NCBI GenBank assembly: GCA_001599595.1
Contig: BCHH01000015.1
Span: 897,431 to 961,430, forward strand
Length of the DNA stretch: 64,000 bases
DNA from: Beverwykella pulmonaria
Taxonomy: Eukaryota; Ascomycota; Dothideomycetes; Pleosporales; Melanommataceae
Reading direction: 5' to 3'
The position numbers and the translations under genes are program-made. Positions 1 through 11,059 of this stretch are shown here, one piece after another. The notes beneath the pieces are model-generated. The model was given only the letters and a program-made list of their open reading frames with translations, searched no databases and had not been told where the DNA came from. How positions within the stretch are numbered: the stretch's first letter is position 1; the number at the start of each line of letters is the position of its first letter.

Positions 1-260
1 TTGTAAGAAAACCGGCAACAATTCAAGTGAGAAAGATCAAAACCCAAACCATACATTGCAAAATCAACAAACACATGCGCGCTTACAAATAATAATATAC
101 CAATACGGGGCAAGGTTTAAAGGAATAATATCTTACAGTGTCCTTATGTTTGTAATGTACAGGGGACGGTTAAAGGGCAAAGGGACAAAATTCATCACCA
201 ACATTAGAACCACAGAATCACCTGCAGCACCACAATTATGCAGATTTTTATATTTAAGAT
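1..260. repeat. Dispersed repeat, copy A (AT-rich, decayed)
   Basis: This stretch matches the far end of the window. The blocks CGGCAACAATTCAAG, ATCAACAAACACATG, GCAAGGTTTAAAG and CTTACAGTGTCCTTATGTTTG recur in the same order and orientation near 63,790-63,990. The first two blocks also recur near 63,100-63,190. The copies differ largely by C/T and G/A transitions, which suits an old transposon or subtelomeric repeat altered by repeat-induced point mutation. No intact open frame of convincing quality lies in it. Confidence 0.7.
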
Positions 261-1286
261 ACTAGATATGGATTTCTTGTGGTATTAAGATGGTGTGATT
301 GGCATTTTGTACAGAAATACTACATAGTTATGGCGCTGCGGGTGGTTAAGTTCTGGAGTTGCGCAGTGTTCTTCCTGTATCCTCGCACGGCAAGAAACAA
401 CATTATCAGCCACCTTCAACGCTATAACTACATAGTATTTTGTAAGCAGAAGTGTGGAGGAAAGAGTCTCCAGATGTGTCTTCTGAGTGATGTATATATA
501 TGACGGACTGATTAGTCAGTGGCATATCCACGTGACGGTATGGCGTCCGGGACTTACACCCCCTCAGTTTCGAACTTTTTGAAGCTGGTGTGATTGAAGA
601 TCATCCCCTGCCTTTCTCATGCAGAGCTGCAATATGTGTGGGTCTGTCCTGCTGTAAGTGCGGTGTTCCGCTTTGTGCAGGCCTACCAACCACTTTTGGT
701 GTAGTCCTAGATTGGTTAATTAGATTTGATGCTTCGTGTGTTCTGTATAGAGGTTGATGATTTGCAATAGTAGTGTATAGGAATTAATTGTTTGTAATAG
801 CAATGTATAGAAATTGAATACAAAATAGATAAGATACACAAAATAGTTATAATAGAAAATCCTCAAAATAAAGCAGTGACACCAAGTGTTCATGTCGTTG
901 TCTTAGCAATAGCTTTGTAGGAAGCGACTCAAGTGTGTAGTGAAGTTTCCACCTGTTGGTGGTGTCGGCGATTAATACGCCTGCCTCCCATTGAGTAACA
1001 ATAGAGCTGCGCGCTGCAATCGAAAGCTCTTCATTTGCGCCGCGGTTTCCGCTAATTTCTAAGCCAAATGAGCGTAGTAGTATTGAGTAGTGGAGGATTG
1101 AAAGGAGGTGTAAGTTTCGCGATTGTGGTTGCCAAGTACAGGTATCCATGCTGGGAGACTTTTGTCCTCCGACTGTAGAAGATTACGGAATAACGATAAT
1201 TCGTATAACCACGAAGAGCTTCCTTCCTTCCTTCCCACGGCTATCGCCGCAATGCGGCGTGAGTATCCTCGGGCGCTGCCGAAACT
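261..1286. other. Gene-poor left flank with short degenerate repeats
   Basis: No convincing gene. A degenerate tandem repeat at about 745-830 repeats the core TTTGYAATAG-x-AGTGTATAG-x-AATT roughly three times. A minus-strand open frame of 100 codons (847-1149) has no recognisable domain and lies just downstream of the ankyrin gene. A plus-strand stretch near 625-700 can be read as a Cys-rich segment (C-C-x-C-G-V-P-L-C), weakly like the tail of a piggyBac-type transposase, but it is too short to call. Confidence 0.4.
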
Positions 1287-3630
1287 CTAGAGCGATAGCA
1301 GATTGACGACACCCTCATGCCTACCCGCCAAGTGCAACGGCGTTTGGCCATGGATATCCCTCGCCTCTTTGTCGGCGTCCCATTCGAGTAGTAGCCTAAC
1401 TGCGGCCTCGTGCCCGCCCTTGGCGGCCTTGTGGAGCGGTGTCTGCTCCTCGTTGTCCTTCGCCTCTTTATTAGCGTCCTGCTCTAGCAGTAACCCAACG
1501 GCCTCACTCGCGCCCGCAGCGGCCCTGTGAAGCGGTGTCTGCCCGTCGTTGTCCCTCGCCTCTTTGTCAGCACCCACCTCAAGTAGTAGTCTAACGACGG
1601 CCTGGCTCCAATCCGCCACCGCCTTATGGAGCGGTGTCTGTCCGCTGTTATCCTTCGCCTCTTTATTGGCGTCCTGCTGGAGTAGTAGTCTGACGATGGC
1701 CCCGAATCCCCTCGCGGCTGCCAAGTGGAGTGGTGTTTGTCCGCCGTTGTCCTTTGCCTCTTTATCGGCGTCCTGCTGGAGTAGTAGTCTGACGATGGCT
1801 TCGAACCCCCCTGTGGTGGCTAAGTGGAGTGGTGTCTGTCCGTCGTTGTCCTTTGCCTCTTTATCGGCGCTCCGCTGGAGTAGTAGCCTGATGATGGCCT
1901 CACGCGCCCCTGCGGCGGCCAAATGGAGTGGTGTCTGGCCATATATATCTTTCGCCTCTTTGTTAGCGCCCCGATCGAGTTGCAACCTGACGACGGTCTC
2001 ATTCCCATTCCTGGCGGCAAGATGGAGCGGTGTCAGCCCGTGATTGTCGATCGCCTCGCAAGCTGGATACATTATATCCGTGCGCGGATACTGGACTAGG
2101 ATAGTAGCAATAGGTCCGATATTTTTGGATGAGAGTGCCCGCGTCTGTGCCCATTGCCGAAGGAGTTCCAGTTCCGTTTTGCCTACTCGATCTTCGGGAA
2201 GTTGATGCGAGCCCGAACTATTAACGTTACGCTCCCAAATAATATGCGAGCTATCGTTTCCTTCAGCCTCATTTTTCTCAATGCTGGTTGCCCATTTCCT
2301 GAGCATATGGCACTCGTTCCACCTCATAGCCATCATAAGGCGGACCGAGGAATGAACGCACATTGAAAATGTTGTCTCCGTAGGATGAGCGGCCTCGCCC
2401 AGTATAAGATATTTTCTGCGTAGTTTGAAACCGGCGAGATACCAATAGAAACCAGTCTGCTTGGCCTTTCCTGTATCTAAATTAGGCATGGCCCTGGTTA
2501 ATCAGTTAAAGAGAGAAATTTACCTTCAGCTGAAATACGAGTATCAAATTTAATGCTTGATCTGTGTGTTCGTAGGAGCGAATTGACTTTATGCTCCCAA
2601 ATCAAGTAGCTGGGAATTAAAATGTCGGGTAGAATTGTTATATCGATGGCAACCCCCAATTCCATCAGCTGAGAGACCATCCATATGAATGAGATTGCTG
2701 CTAGCCCACAGTCCTTATTGCCGCCGCCAACATCAGCATGGGAGCCAAGGAACCAGCACTGCTTAATATTGGGGCAACCCGTATCCAAGTACTTCCACAC
2801 ACGTGGCTTAAAGTGTCGCCTGCTCTCGTTTAGTGCTAGAGCCTGAAAAGCATTCCCAACCACCCCTGGGACTGTTCTGCCGACAAATGACAGTCGCCGA
2901 GGAGATATTTGTGGCGTGGGAAGCCCAAGTGCGCTGACTGTGTCCCAAACAGCGCAGGCTTTGATCTTTACGTTCCTTTGCCTCCTTATCTCACCCGTCT
3001 CATCTAGGTCTGGTAGATTATCCGGCAACAAATTCTTTAGAGGCTGTCTACCATACACCAGAGTCCTTAATTCTTTGTTTGCCCACAAAATAAACAAGTG
3101 GCGGAGGTACTGTAAAGAGTCTTTATGGAGCAATCCGACTTCCGCTATCAGTGATGCAAGGCACTGGACCGTAAAGGCCCCGCGTGAGAATCCTACTAGA
3201 AAGATTTCGTCAACCTGGTCTACCGCATCGTCCTCGTCGTGTCCTCTTATATTTGGAAAAGTGTAGTTGTGCGAGAGAAAGCTATAGGCGTTTTTGATTT
3301 TGGCCGAGATTCCTGTATAAATATATTAGAACGCTGCACTAAAAAGGTTTATTGCCAACAAGACTTCCCTCTCCCAGTCGCCCCGTCGATAGTAGGAGTA
3401 GACCAAGCATTCGCATTGCCTACACCGGGGTCGTAGTAGACAATCTGGAGAAAGCCGTCTTTGCTGACGGGCTCAAGGCACCGTGCAAACCTCGCGACGT
3501 TGGTCAAGGGTCCTTTATTGTTTACACCATCCTTCCACGTTCCGTCGCAGCAGATGAAAAACCTCTTCTTCACGCGCACTTCATTATCAGGTCTGTTGTT
3601 GGATAGACCTGAGTCGGATGGGCTGCTCAT
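1287..3630 (-). CDS. DUF2235 (Tle1-like) alpha/beta hydrolase with ankyrin repeats
   Basis: The ATG at 3630 opens a DUF2235 domain. It has the opening motif FFICCDGTWKD, then YYDPGVGN, then the nucleophile elbow GFSRGAFT (read at about 3180-3205), the signature of Tle1-type phospholipase-like hydrolases. After an intron at about 2471-2523 (donor GTAAAT) the protein ends in about eight 33-residue ankyrin repeats (x-GQTPLHLAA) down to the stop at 1287. The first intron (about 3316-3370) has a good acceptor and branch-like CTAAT, but I could not find a canonical donor that keeps the frame, so the 5' part may carry a lesion. Fungal DUF2235-ankyrin proteins are common and their substrates are unknown. 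A role in nonself recognition or lipid hydrolysis is inference only. Confidence 0.8.
1303..2050 (-). repeat. Near-identical tandem ankyrin-coding repeats (~99 bp unit)
   Basis: About eight tandem units encode DNxGQTPLHxAAxxG-x-EAIVRLLLxxDADKEAK. Units between about 1,630 and 1,920 are almost identical at DNA level, including the LLLQQDADKEAKDN segment. Such similarity implies recent duplication or gene conversion. Confidence 0.85.
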
Positions 3631-3997
3631 GTTGGTTAGAACGAAACTAAGACGATCTTCAGCTTTTCTAAGTTACATATTGCAAGTAAGGGGAGATCGT
3701 GCGGGGACGAGCCTTCTTATCGAGCGTGACCCTTGGCTTGCAAGTGGAACAGCTTGGTGGCGCTCTAGCCTAGATAGTGCTATAGCCTTATTAGCCAGAC
3801 GGATCCGTCATCAAACTAACTAATTTGTTGGGTGAGGGTTATGTCTTTCATGACCAATAATATATCGACTGGATTGTTTGTGTGGCTGATTCAGCTGCAT
3901 ATATGCAGCAGAGATGGTCCATGCAGTCAGTACACGTAAATGTTCCACATCGTATGACTATTCGGCTGCACTGCCCTTATATAGGCCGGAACCGGCC
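3631..3997. other. Intergenic, nothing recognised
   Basis: This holds the upstream region of the DUF2235 gene and the decayed 3' side of the permease relic. No gene or structured element is recognised. Confidence 0.5.
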
Positions 3998-5025
3998 TTA
4001 TATACAGCTTATAATGTAGACTTCACGTTCTTGATGCTGGTGCGATTGCGAGAAACCATGGACAGGCTGTGCAAACAAGTACCGAGATAGAATTGGGATG
4101 CCGATGTATGTCGCGAAGAATATCTTCCATCTAGGAGTATTAACAGGCATTTTAACGTTGTAATCGGCAGCGCAATTAATCCAGGAGACTGCAAAGGAGA
4201 AGATTACTGCGATAAAAGAAAAAGCTGCGGCCGCTCCATTGGCACCAGTTGGCGACTTGATGCCATTACTATCGAAGTACTTGGCTCCAGTTCCAGTGGC
4301 CACACACCAAACGATGAATGGCGGGATCCAGAGATAAGCGTCGAGATAATGAATTTACGTAATTCCGAAGACGCGAATAATCCACGCAGTAGTACAGATG
4401 AAGATCACACCAGCACAGTGAGGGAACGTCCCGTTAGAGACGGCGTAAAGGCACGAAGCTCCGGAATTGGAATTGATAGCGTTCCAGCCCGTGGTGCTGA
4501 TCATCGAGAAGACGACGACGAGCAGATTGCCCCAGTAGCCAAATGAGTAGCGGGAGAAGGTTGTCATTCGGAGGCCAGTGAGCCCGAATGTGGCGGTCCA
4601 GGCAGGTAGAAGGCAGACCGTGAGGTTGATGACTAGGATGATGGCGAAGCAGTGCCAAAAGGAGAGGTCCATGGCTCCACTAACCATACCGGTATTCAAT
4701 GTTGCGACAGCCATGTTGGCACTTAACCTGGAAACGATCAGAATTCAATTTGAGAATGAGCTGGTTAGATGTTCAAAGTGAAATCTTACCAAAATGTGCA
4801 AGCATTCCAGACCTTGGACGTCTCTCCAGCCCGATCCTCATCCGTAACCCTCTCAATTACCCTCTTCTCAATAGACAATTTCTTGAGCCACAACTTCAAC
4901 CCTGAAGCCGCTTTCGACTACTCCATCTCGCCCTCGTAGACTTCCACATCCTGAGACATGGGATGAGTGTCGAAAGCGTTCTTAGAGTGCATTTCGGAGT
5001 CAACAAAGCCTGATTTGGAAGTCAT
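3998..5025 (-). pseudogene. Broken NCS1 (purine/cytosine permease family) transporter
   Basis: The ATG at 5025 begins an N-terminus typical of fungal NCS1 permeases, but an in-frame TAG interrupts it at 4918-4920, just before the conserved SKAASGLKLW-type stretch. After an intron of about 60 bp (donor GTAAGA near 4785, acceptor near 4727) comes a good membrane region: LSANMAVATLNTGMVSGA, then GLTGLRMTTFSRYSFGYWG. A second in-frame stop, TAA at about 4352-4354, precedes DAYLWIPPFIVWCVATGTG. The frame then runs through SPTGANGAAAAFSFIAVIFS and WINCAADYNVKMP, and loses similarity after FFATYIGIPI. The second half of a normal protein of about 500 residues, including the last membrane helices, is missing. 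The gene is therefore a truncated relic. The substrate of the ancestor (nucleobase, allantoin or thiamine) cannot be told. Confidence 0.8.
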
Positions 5026-5500
5026 TGTATCGAAGTATCGCTGATTGATGCTTCATCATAGTGGGGATCCTTCTGGAATTTATGTTCTTTACGATACTGA
5101 CGATGTTGTTGATGAAATTGAGCAACTTCAGACCAAAGTGTCGTGAAAGACTTATTGCCGCGGCATGCCGTAGGTTAGATTGTGGTTCCCGCGGTATGCC
5201 GGGCTTCTGCGCCTATCATTAACAGAACACGCTCGGGATGCCGTGGTGTGTTGGGTCGGTAGGCGCATTCCGATGTGATGGCTGCTGAATATAAGAATGA
5301 TGCAATTGCGCACAAGAATTCGACATCCACTATTCATCCAGTGATTATCTTCAACAGCCTTTGACACCCTGTCCCTCTCAGTGTAACAGTAGACCGCATT
5401 ATCAGGCCTTTGAGAATCAGACTATTGAATTTCCCACCATTCAAATAAAACGATCTTGAGACGCACTACTTTTTTCTCCACTCCTGATCGTTCATCCACA
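5026..5500. other. Divergent promoter region of two broken genes
   Basis: This lies between the minus-strand permease relic and the plus-strand arylsulfotransferase-like gene. A short inverted motif, GCCGCGGCATGCCG, with a related CCCGCGGTATGCCG about 30 bp on, sits at about 5156-5203. No other element was seen. Confidence 0.35.
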
Positions 5501-6673
5501 ATGGAGCAAAGCAACCTCGCCCGCCGCGGTCTCGGCCTCCGGGGTGTCGACAAAGCCAAAGTCTCCCCAGGCTATACCCTCCTCGCACACCTTACTAGCC
5601 CTGGAATCGTAAAGCTCATTTCTAGTAGCGGCGAAGAAGTCCACCGCTGGAACCTTCCCTACCGCCCCGGCCGCCACGCTCAAATCCTCAAAAATGGCAA
5701 TCTCGCATACAATGGCGTCCATCCCGATGCACCGCGTCTGTTTCCCCTCTGGCAGAAGTACCGAGGCGGAATTATGATGGAGGTTGATCCCAGCAGCAAG
5801 GTTGTCTCAGAGCATCGCGATCCTCTTGCGCATCATGACCAGCATCATCTGGAAAATGGAGAATTGCTTTATACGACCATTGAGGGACTTGAACCAAAGA
5901 GAGGTTCGACTGTGCTTGGAGGGATCCCGGAAAGCGAGGCACCTGATGGGAAGGTGTATGGTGATTGCATCAAGCACGTCTCACGTTCTGAAGAGCTGCT
6001 TTAGTCTTGAAAAGCAATCGATCATTTGGATCGCAAAACGTACAAATTTCAGCTGCACTATCCTCGGGAACATTGGCCGCTCATCCACTCGGTTTACCCG
6101 TTAAAAGATGGCAACATTCTGGCCTCTCTCCGAAGTGTCTCCGCCGTCATCATCATCTCTCGAGAGACCGGAGATGTGATCTGGCATGTGGACTCGACTG
6201 TCGTGGCGCAGCAGCACTGCGCGAGCGAATTAGAGGATGGAAGCATTCTCATCTTCGACAATGGGACATTCCGCCACCACGAAAGTGCAACCTATTCTCG
6301 CGTAATCCAGGTTTCCCGTGAAGACAAGCCCGTCGTATGGGAGTATCGCGATCCCCACCCGATGACGTTCTTCACACCCTTCATGGGCAGTGCTCAGAGG
6401 CTCCAAAATGGCAATACGCTCATCACTGAGGCGGCATTTAGAAGAATATTTGAAGTAACAGACAAGAAGGAGATGGTGTGGGAATACGTGAATCCGGACT
6501 TCGCAGATTACACAGGCTTTGATGCGAAGGAGATTGAGGATTACTTTGGATACCCGGCGAATGCGTTGTTCCGGGCATACAAATATACTCCAGAACAGAT
6601 TCCATGGCTAAAGACAAATTCCGATGGAGCCGCTTCAACTGGCCTTTGGAATCGCTGGTTTGGAGCAAAGTAG
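5501..6673 (+). pseudogene. Arylsulfotransferase (ASST)-like beta-propeller protein with two in-frame stops
   Basis: One frame of 390 codons runs from the ATG at 5501 to 6673 and matches the fungal ASST family: PGYTLLAHLTSPG, RPGRHAQILKNGNLAYNG, HHDQHHLENGELLY, VYPLKDGNILASLRSVSAV, VVAQQHCASELEDGSILIFDNG, SAQRLQNGNTLITEA. The repeated LxNGNxL strands are propeller blades. The frame is broken only by TAG at 6002-6004 and TGA at 6008-6010. Both stand where the family has tryptophans (EVLW-x-W-x-x-x-DHLD), so each is explained by one G-to-A change in TGG. An alternative is a 75-nt in-frame intron from GTCTCA (5978) to TTTCAG (about 6052). Its donor is poor and it would remove this conserved segment. 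If intact, the product would be a predicted sulfotransferase-like propeller of unknown substrate. Confidence 0.75.
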
Positions 6674-6823
6674 ACTTAGAATAGCGGATGTGGTAGCTAC
6701 TTTGATAAAAAAATTTTCATATTTGAATAGGTGTTTTGCCCCTCATGTTGCAATCTCTCAAAAAACGTCCCAGATCTAGAAGTACTGTTGCTTATTTGTC
6801 GCTGTCGTGATGCTGATTTTTGT

Positions 6824-8550
6824 TCATAAAATTGGTTGGAAGTCCGGCAGCATCGAACTGCTCATCATATCAAACGACATCGCTTCACTACCAAAGAGCT
6901 CCAGATAAAGAAGAGCAAAGTCATCCTGAATTGCAGGATCAACATCCGCATACGAAGTGCTAGGGCTAGGACCAGAATCTGGGCGAAGCTTTTTGTGAAA
7001 TGCGGCAACAACGTCCCCCATCGTATGAGCAACGTGGCAGGGAAGACCGATTGCGTGGAGCCAGGAGACCAGGGATAAAATAAGTGTGTCAAGATCATGT
7101 AGATCGTGGGTTAAAGAAAGTTGATCTTCGTAGTTATGAAGCAGGCAACACAGAGTGACAGCGGCAAAGCTGAACATGTGGTATATATGGTCGGTAAGGT
7201 GGCGGGTGCGTTCGTCCGTAGTCTCCATAGCTAGATTGATAATGGCTGTAGATAAGCGAAGCATTTTAGAAAGGAGGGATTCGCGGACCGCAGCTGAGCG
7301 AGTCTTGAGGGACTGGTCGTAGATTAGAAGCTGGGCAAAGTGGAAGCCCATCTGAACGAACTGCGACCGAGGCTGGTCTATCGGAATGTCAGCATGTGCG
7401 GTTTGAAATCATGAGTGGGCCTTACCAAATAGATATTTCCATTCTTCCTTCCATGAGTGTAAGGCGGCTTGAGTCTTCGGGAGGTCGACGGGTAAGTCAC
7501 AGCTCTCGTAGATAATCCAGTACAAATGCACCTCCGATACCATCCGTGATTCGAAGTTTGTATTGTGATCGGATCTAAGTATGAGTCGACATTTCTCTAC
7601 ATCCTTTTGATCAATTACTGCCTTTCGGTGAGTTCCGACACAATAGCTGCGACTGTTAGCAACATACTAAATGAGAAGAGGTGATCTGGCCGATAGTAGT
7701 TGACCACAAACCCAACACTAGTGAAGCCTGAAAAAACTCGATAGGCTGTGCAACCATGAGCATTGCAACAGACAGTAATGTCTTCGCTTCTTTAAGCAAT
7801 ATTGGGGCTAGCTGCATGGCAAGGTCTTGTCGAGTATGTCTCACTGCAATTAAGCAGCAGGCACTTAAAAGTAGAGGCGATTTTCGAACGTCTTCAAGGG
7901 GAAGACTTGTTGGCGTGAGCGGGTTAAAGGACACCCACCGGCCGTAGTGCTCTTGAAATAATGATAATAGAGCAATTACGTCTTGCTCGCCGATTAATCC
8001 TTTTGAGATAACATCGTCAGACAGACCCTGCGACGGGGTGTTCGTTGCAGTCCGGTCTGCCGGTCGAACACCTGATTGAGCAGTCACATCTCGGAGGACG
8101 AATAGAGGTGCAGGTGCCTGCTCGTTATCCTCCGCTTCGAGATCAGGACGGATAAGATCCTGGTTCTGATTTCGAGGTATCTCTGGGTTGGCTGGTGGTG
8201 TTTTGAAGAGGGGCCCCAGCTTCAATCACGTCCAGTCTTCTGGACAGAGAATTGATAGCTTGCTCAAGACGGTCAAATCTAAGAAATTTTAGCAAATTTC
8301 TATCACATTAACATGAAATGGGTGATGATTACCTTTCATCGTCCCCTCGGCCCGTGCGAGTCTCACCATTGCTCACTCGAGATTCTACAACAGTATTGCG
8401 ATTTTCGTACTCACTAACATTTAGTGAGCACGACCATCCAAGCCTCTCGCATCTAAGACACGCATTTCCATTTGCCGAATCGTTGCATCCAGTCTTCAGT
8501 TTTCGACATGCAGTGCACGCTTTTGACGCGCGACCGTGATCTGGAGGCAT
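6824..8550 (-). CDS. Zn2Cys6 transcription factor
   Basis: The ATG at 8550 starts a binuclear zinc cluster, KACTACRKLKTGCNDSANGNACLRC-type (six Cys within residues ~10-40), then a short coiled coil (FDRLEQAINSLSRRLDVIE) after an intron at about 8280-8334. The rest is a helical effector region reaching the stop at 6824. Later introns: about 7627-7676 (GTATGT donor) and about 7378-7425 (GTAAGG donor). Between about 8145 and 8225 the frame shifts. Either a 70-nt intron with a weak GTGATT donor is removed, joining RRLD to DLIRPDLEAED, or there is a one-base indel. The target genes are unknown. The nearest neighbour is the carboxylesterase at 8.8-10.7 kb, transcribed in the same direction and ending upstream of this gene. 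Confidence 0.8.
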
Positions 8551-8834
8551 CAGGCGTGCTTAGGGGAGTGACATATGTCTCACGCCGTGGAAATATGATC
8601 ATGGAAAATACATGAAAGATTCCACGTAGAAGACTTGCATGATGATGGTTGATGGATGGAATTGGGAGGTTGCGTCGCCCAGCGGTTTGGATGTCGTGAT
8701 AACGCTATGCCAGTTTCGAATAGCGTGGACGCCATACCTAATTGGGGAGGCATGGTGAGTTCATCGATTTTCATTCCATATCAAAACCAAGACATGTAGT
8801 ATACAGATGTTTATTCGTGGACATAAGTATATAC

Positions 8835-10704
8835 TCAAAGTTTCGCCTGTCTTCGCTCGCTCTCGTCTCTCTCCTCAGCCCTAACCCCTTGCCACCCCTC
8901 CGCGAGCACCCACAACTTGCTCCCCCCAATCCTCCTCAACACACTCCCCCTCCTGTCCCTAAAATCCCTATCATACTCCTCCTCCCGCACTCTCTCCACG
9001 CCATTGGCACTAAACACGACAAGTTCCTCTTCCTGCGCCCACCCCTCCCCACTCACATACCCCAAAAAGAAATCCGTCATGTTCCTCGACGATTTTTTCA
9101 CGGGGCTTCCGTCTGAGATAAGGTGCGAAAAAGTCTGAAGGAAGAGGGCAACATCAAGTTCATGAGACGCGAGACCGTGGAAGGGGCCTGGGAAGGGGTT
9201 AGGGGTGTGGAAATGATATCGAGAAACTCTATTTCCATCTTTTGTAGATGCAGAGGCGAAGCGGGTTTTCCAGCCCTGGTGTACGATTAGTGCGGGGAGA
9301 TAGAAACGTAGTTCGGAGGCGAGGAGAAGGATGGAGTGGGATTGTTTGGGTGTTAGAAGCTGGGGTGGCGAAGAGGATGAGACTGGGGTTGGACTGATTG
9401 GTGGGAGAGGAAGTTTGTATGCTTCGAGGAGCGCCTGGGTTTCGGAGGGAGTGAGGTGTGTGGCACAGAGAGCGTAGAGGCGGGTGAGGACGGCGGGGGA
9501 GTCGAGGATGCGGGCTTTGAGGATTGTTCCCTTGGGTAGTTGTTAGTACGCAGATTCGCTCCATCATGCAAATGGATATGGCGTTTTGAGAGAGGAAATG
9601 GGCCAAAATCAAAAAAGGTGAAAGAAGACTCACATCGTGCGCCGTGTCTCCCACCACCATATCTCTACACCACGTTGGTTTATGTATGCCACTCCCGCCG
9701 TCGCCCAACATTCCCAATGTGACCTCCTTCTTCAACCACACTCCATCTACAAACCCACAAAAATGCTGCGCGAGTGGCAGTTTCTGGCAAAGCTCCTCCG
9801 CATCCCACTCCCTCAGCCTCTTCAGCCTCTCCTTTTTCCCTATCTTCTCTTTCTCCAGCCCCAAATACTTGAGCTGATCTGCATACATTTCCTCATGCCA
9901 TTTCCTACCCCTGGGCTTACGCAGCGTAACCTCACCACTCATGATAACCACTCTTTCAAAAAGTGCCTCATTTCCCAACGCTGGAGACGAGCATAGTAAA
10001 GTCGACAGCGCGATCCCGCCCGCAGACTCGCCCGCCGCAGTGACATTTCCCTGGTCGCCGCCGAAACCCTTGATATGTTTCTTCACCCACCGCAATGCCA
10101 GTATCAAGTCTTTAAACCCCAAATTCCCATCAACGCCCAGCTCTTCTGAAGCCAAGAACCCCAGCACACCGACCCGATAATTGACCGACACGCCGATGAC
10201 GGGTTTACCAACCTGAATGGAGCGCTCGACGAATCGGCGCAGATCGTATTGCGGCCAGGAGTTACTTCCCATAGCGAGCCCGCCGCCATGCACCCAGACA
10301 AACACCGGCAAACCCTTTCCACCCCCTTGCTCTCCTGCTTTTTCAATGACAGTTTTGGGCACCGTGACATTGATATTCAAACACGCCAGCTCATCCATCC
10401 TCTCGCGCTCTCCCTGCCCCTCCTCTATTTCTAGCACCAGCCCATCGCCTAAAAGCGTAACATCCCAAGCCTGTGCTCCGCGTTTCTGTGGGCAGGAGGG
10501 GCCAAAATGTGTTGCGTCGTGTACCTCGACGCCGTTGATGGTGCAATTTGGTACAAGAAAGTCCAAAGGGAGAGATTCCTGCCAGCGACCGGGTATGGTG
10601 GCGTATTGAAGACCGCGGTATTGGATTGTTGATAAGGCGGGTTTGCCGAGGAGAGTGGAGTTTAGCGTGGGATGAGAGAGAAGGGGAGGGCTGGAAGGGG
10701 GCAT
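8835..10704 (-). CDS. Type-B carboxylesterase/lipase
   Basis: Two exons, 10704-9634 and 9530-8835 (intron donor GTGAGT), encode about 588 residues. Typical alpha/beta-hydrolase motifs are present: oxyanion hole VWVHGGGLAMGS (near residue 139), GVSVNYRVGVLGFLASEE, and the nucleophile elbow AAGESAGG with Ser near residue 227. The acid and His of the triad should lie in the second exon (candidate HFHTPNPFPGPFHGLASHELD). I see no clear signal peptide, so the protein is probably cytosolic. The start is the ATG at 10704 (MPPSSPPLL); upstream in-frame codons are not ATG. The family hydrolyses varied carboxylic esters. The substrate is unknown. A second gene of the same family lies at 44.5-46.3 kb. 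Confidence 0.88.
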
Positions 10705-11059
10705 TGTAGGATTGACAGGGACGAAGATAGAGTTGGAATATACGGATGATCGAGGTTTGATCCTAAACAATTAGCCAATCATAGAATATCTAAAAAGAAT
10801 AGCATAGAATTGTGTGACAATGAAAGAAAAACAAACCTCGGGAAAATGCTAGTGTGTGGAACAGTAAAATGTGGAGGTGGGGCTGGGGCGGGGTACGGGA
10901 GCCATAAAATCATACCCACGCTTTAGACCAGGTTTGAAAGAAAGTGCAAAGATCTTGAGAAGTTGAGGAGAATCTGGCGTAATGACGTTGTTCCTTTTAG
11001 GGTTAAAAAAATCGAATGCTTTTAGATATACCACCAGTACCTTCAGTTTTTTTCCGGAA
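10705..11059. other. Intergenic, G-rich segment
   Basis: This is the upstream region of the carboxylesterase and the 3' flank of the dioxygenase. It contains a G-rich stretch at about 10,868-10,900. No gene recognised. Confidence 0.4.

Noticed and set aside
625..700. Cys-rich C-C-x-C-G-V-P-L-C segment, like a piggyBac transposase tail
   Set aside because: About 35 residues only, with no transposase core nearby; too short to call a mobile element.
847..1149. 100-codon minus-strand open frame after the ankyrin gene
   Set aside because: No domain, weak composition and no splice link to the neighbour; kept only as part of the flank description.
5978..6052. 75-nt intron that would rescue the ASST-like gene
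   Set aside because: Poor donor (GTCTCA) and it deletes a family-conserved segment; kept only as the stated alternative.
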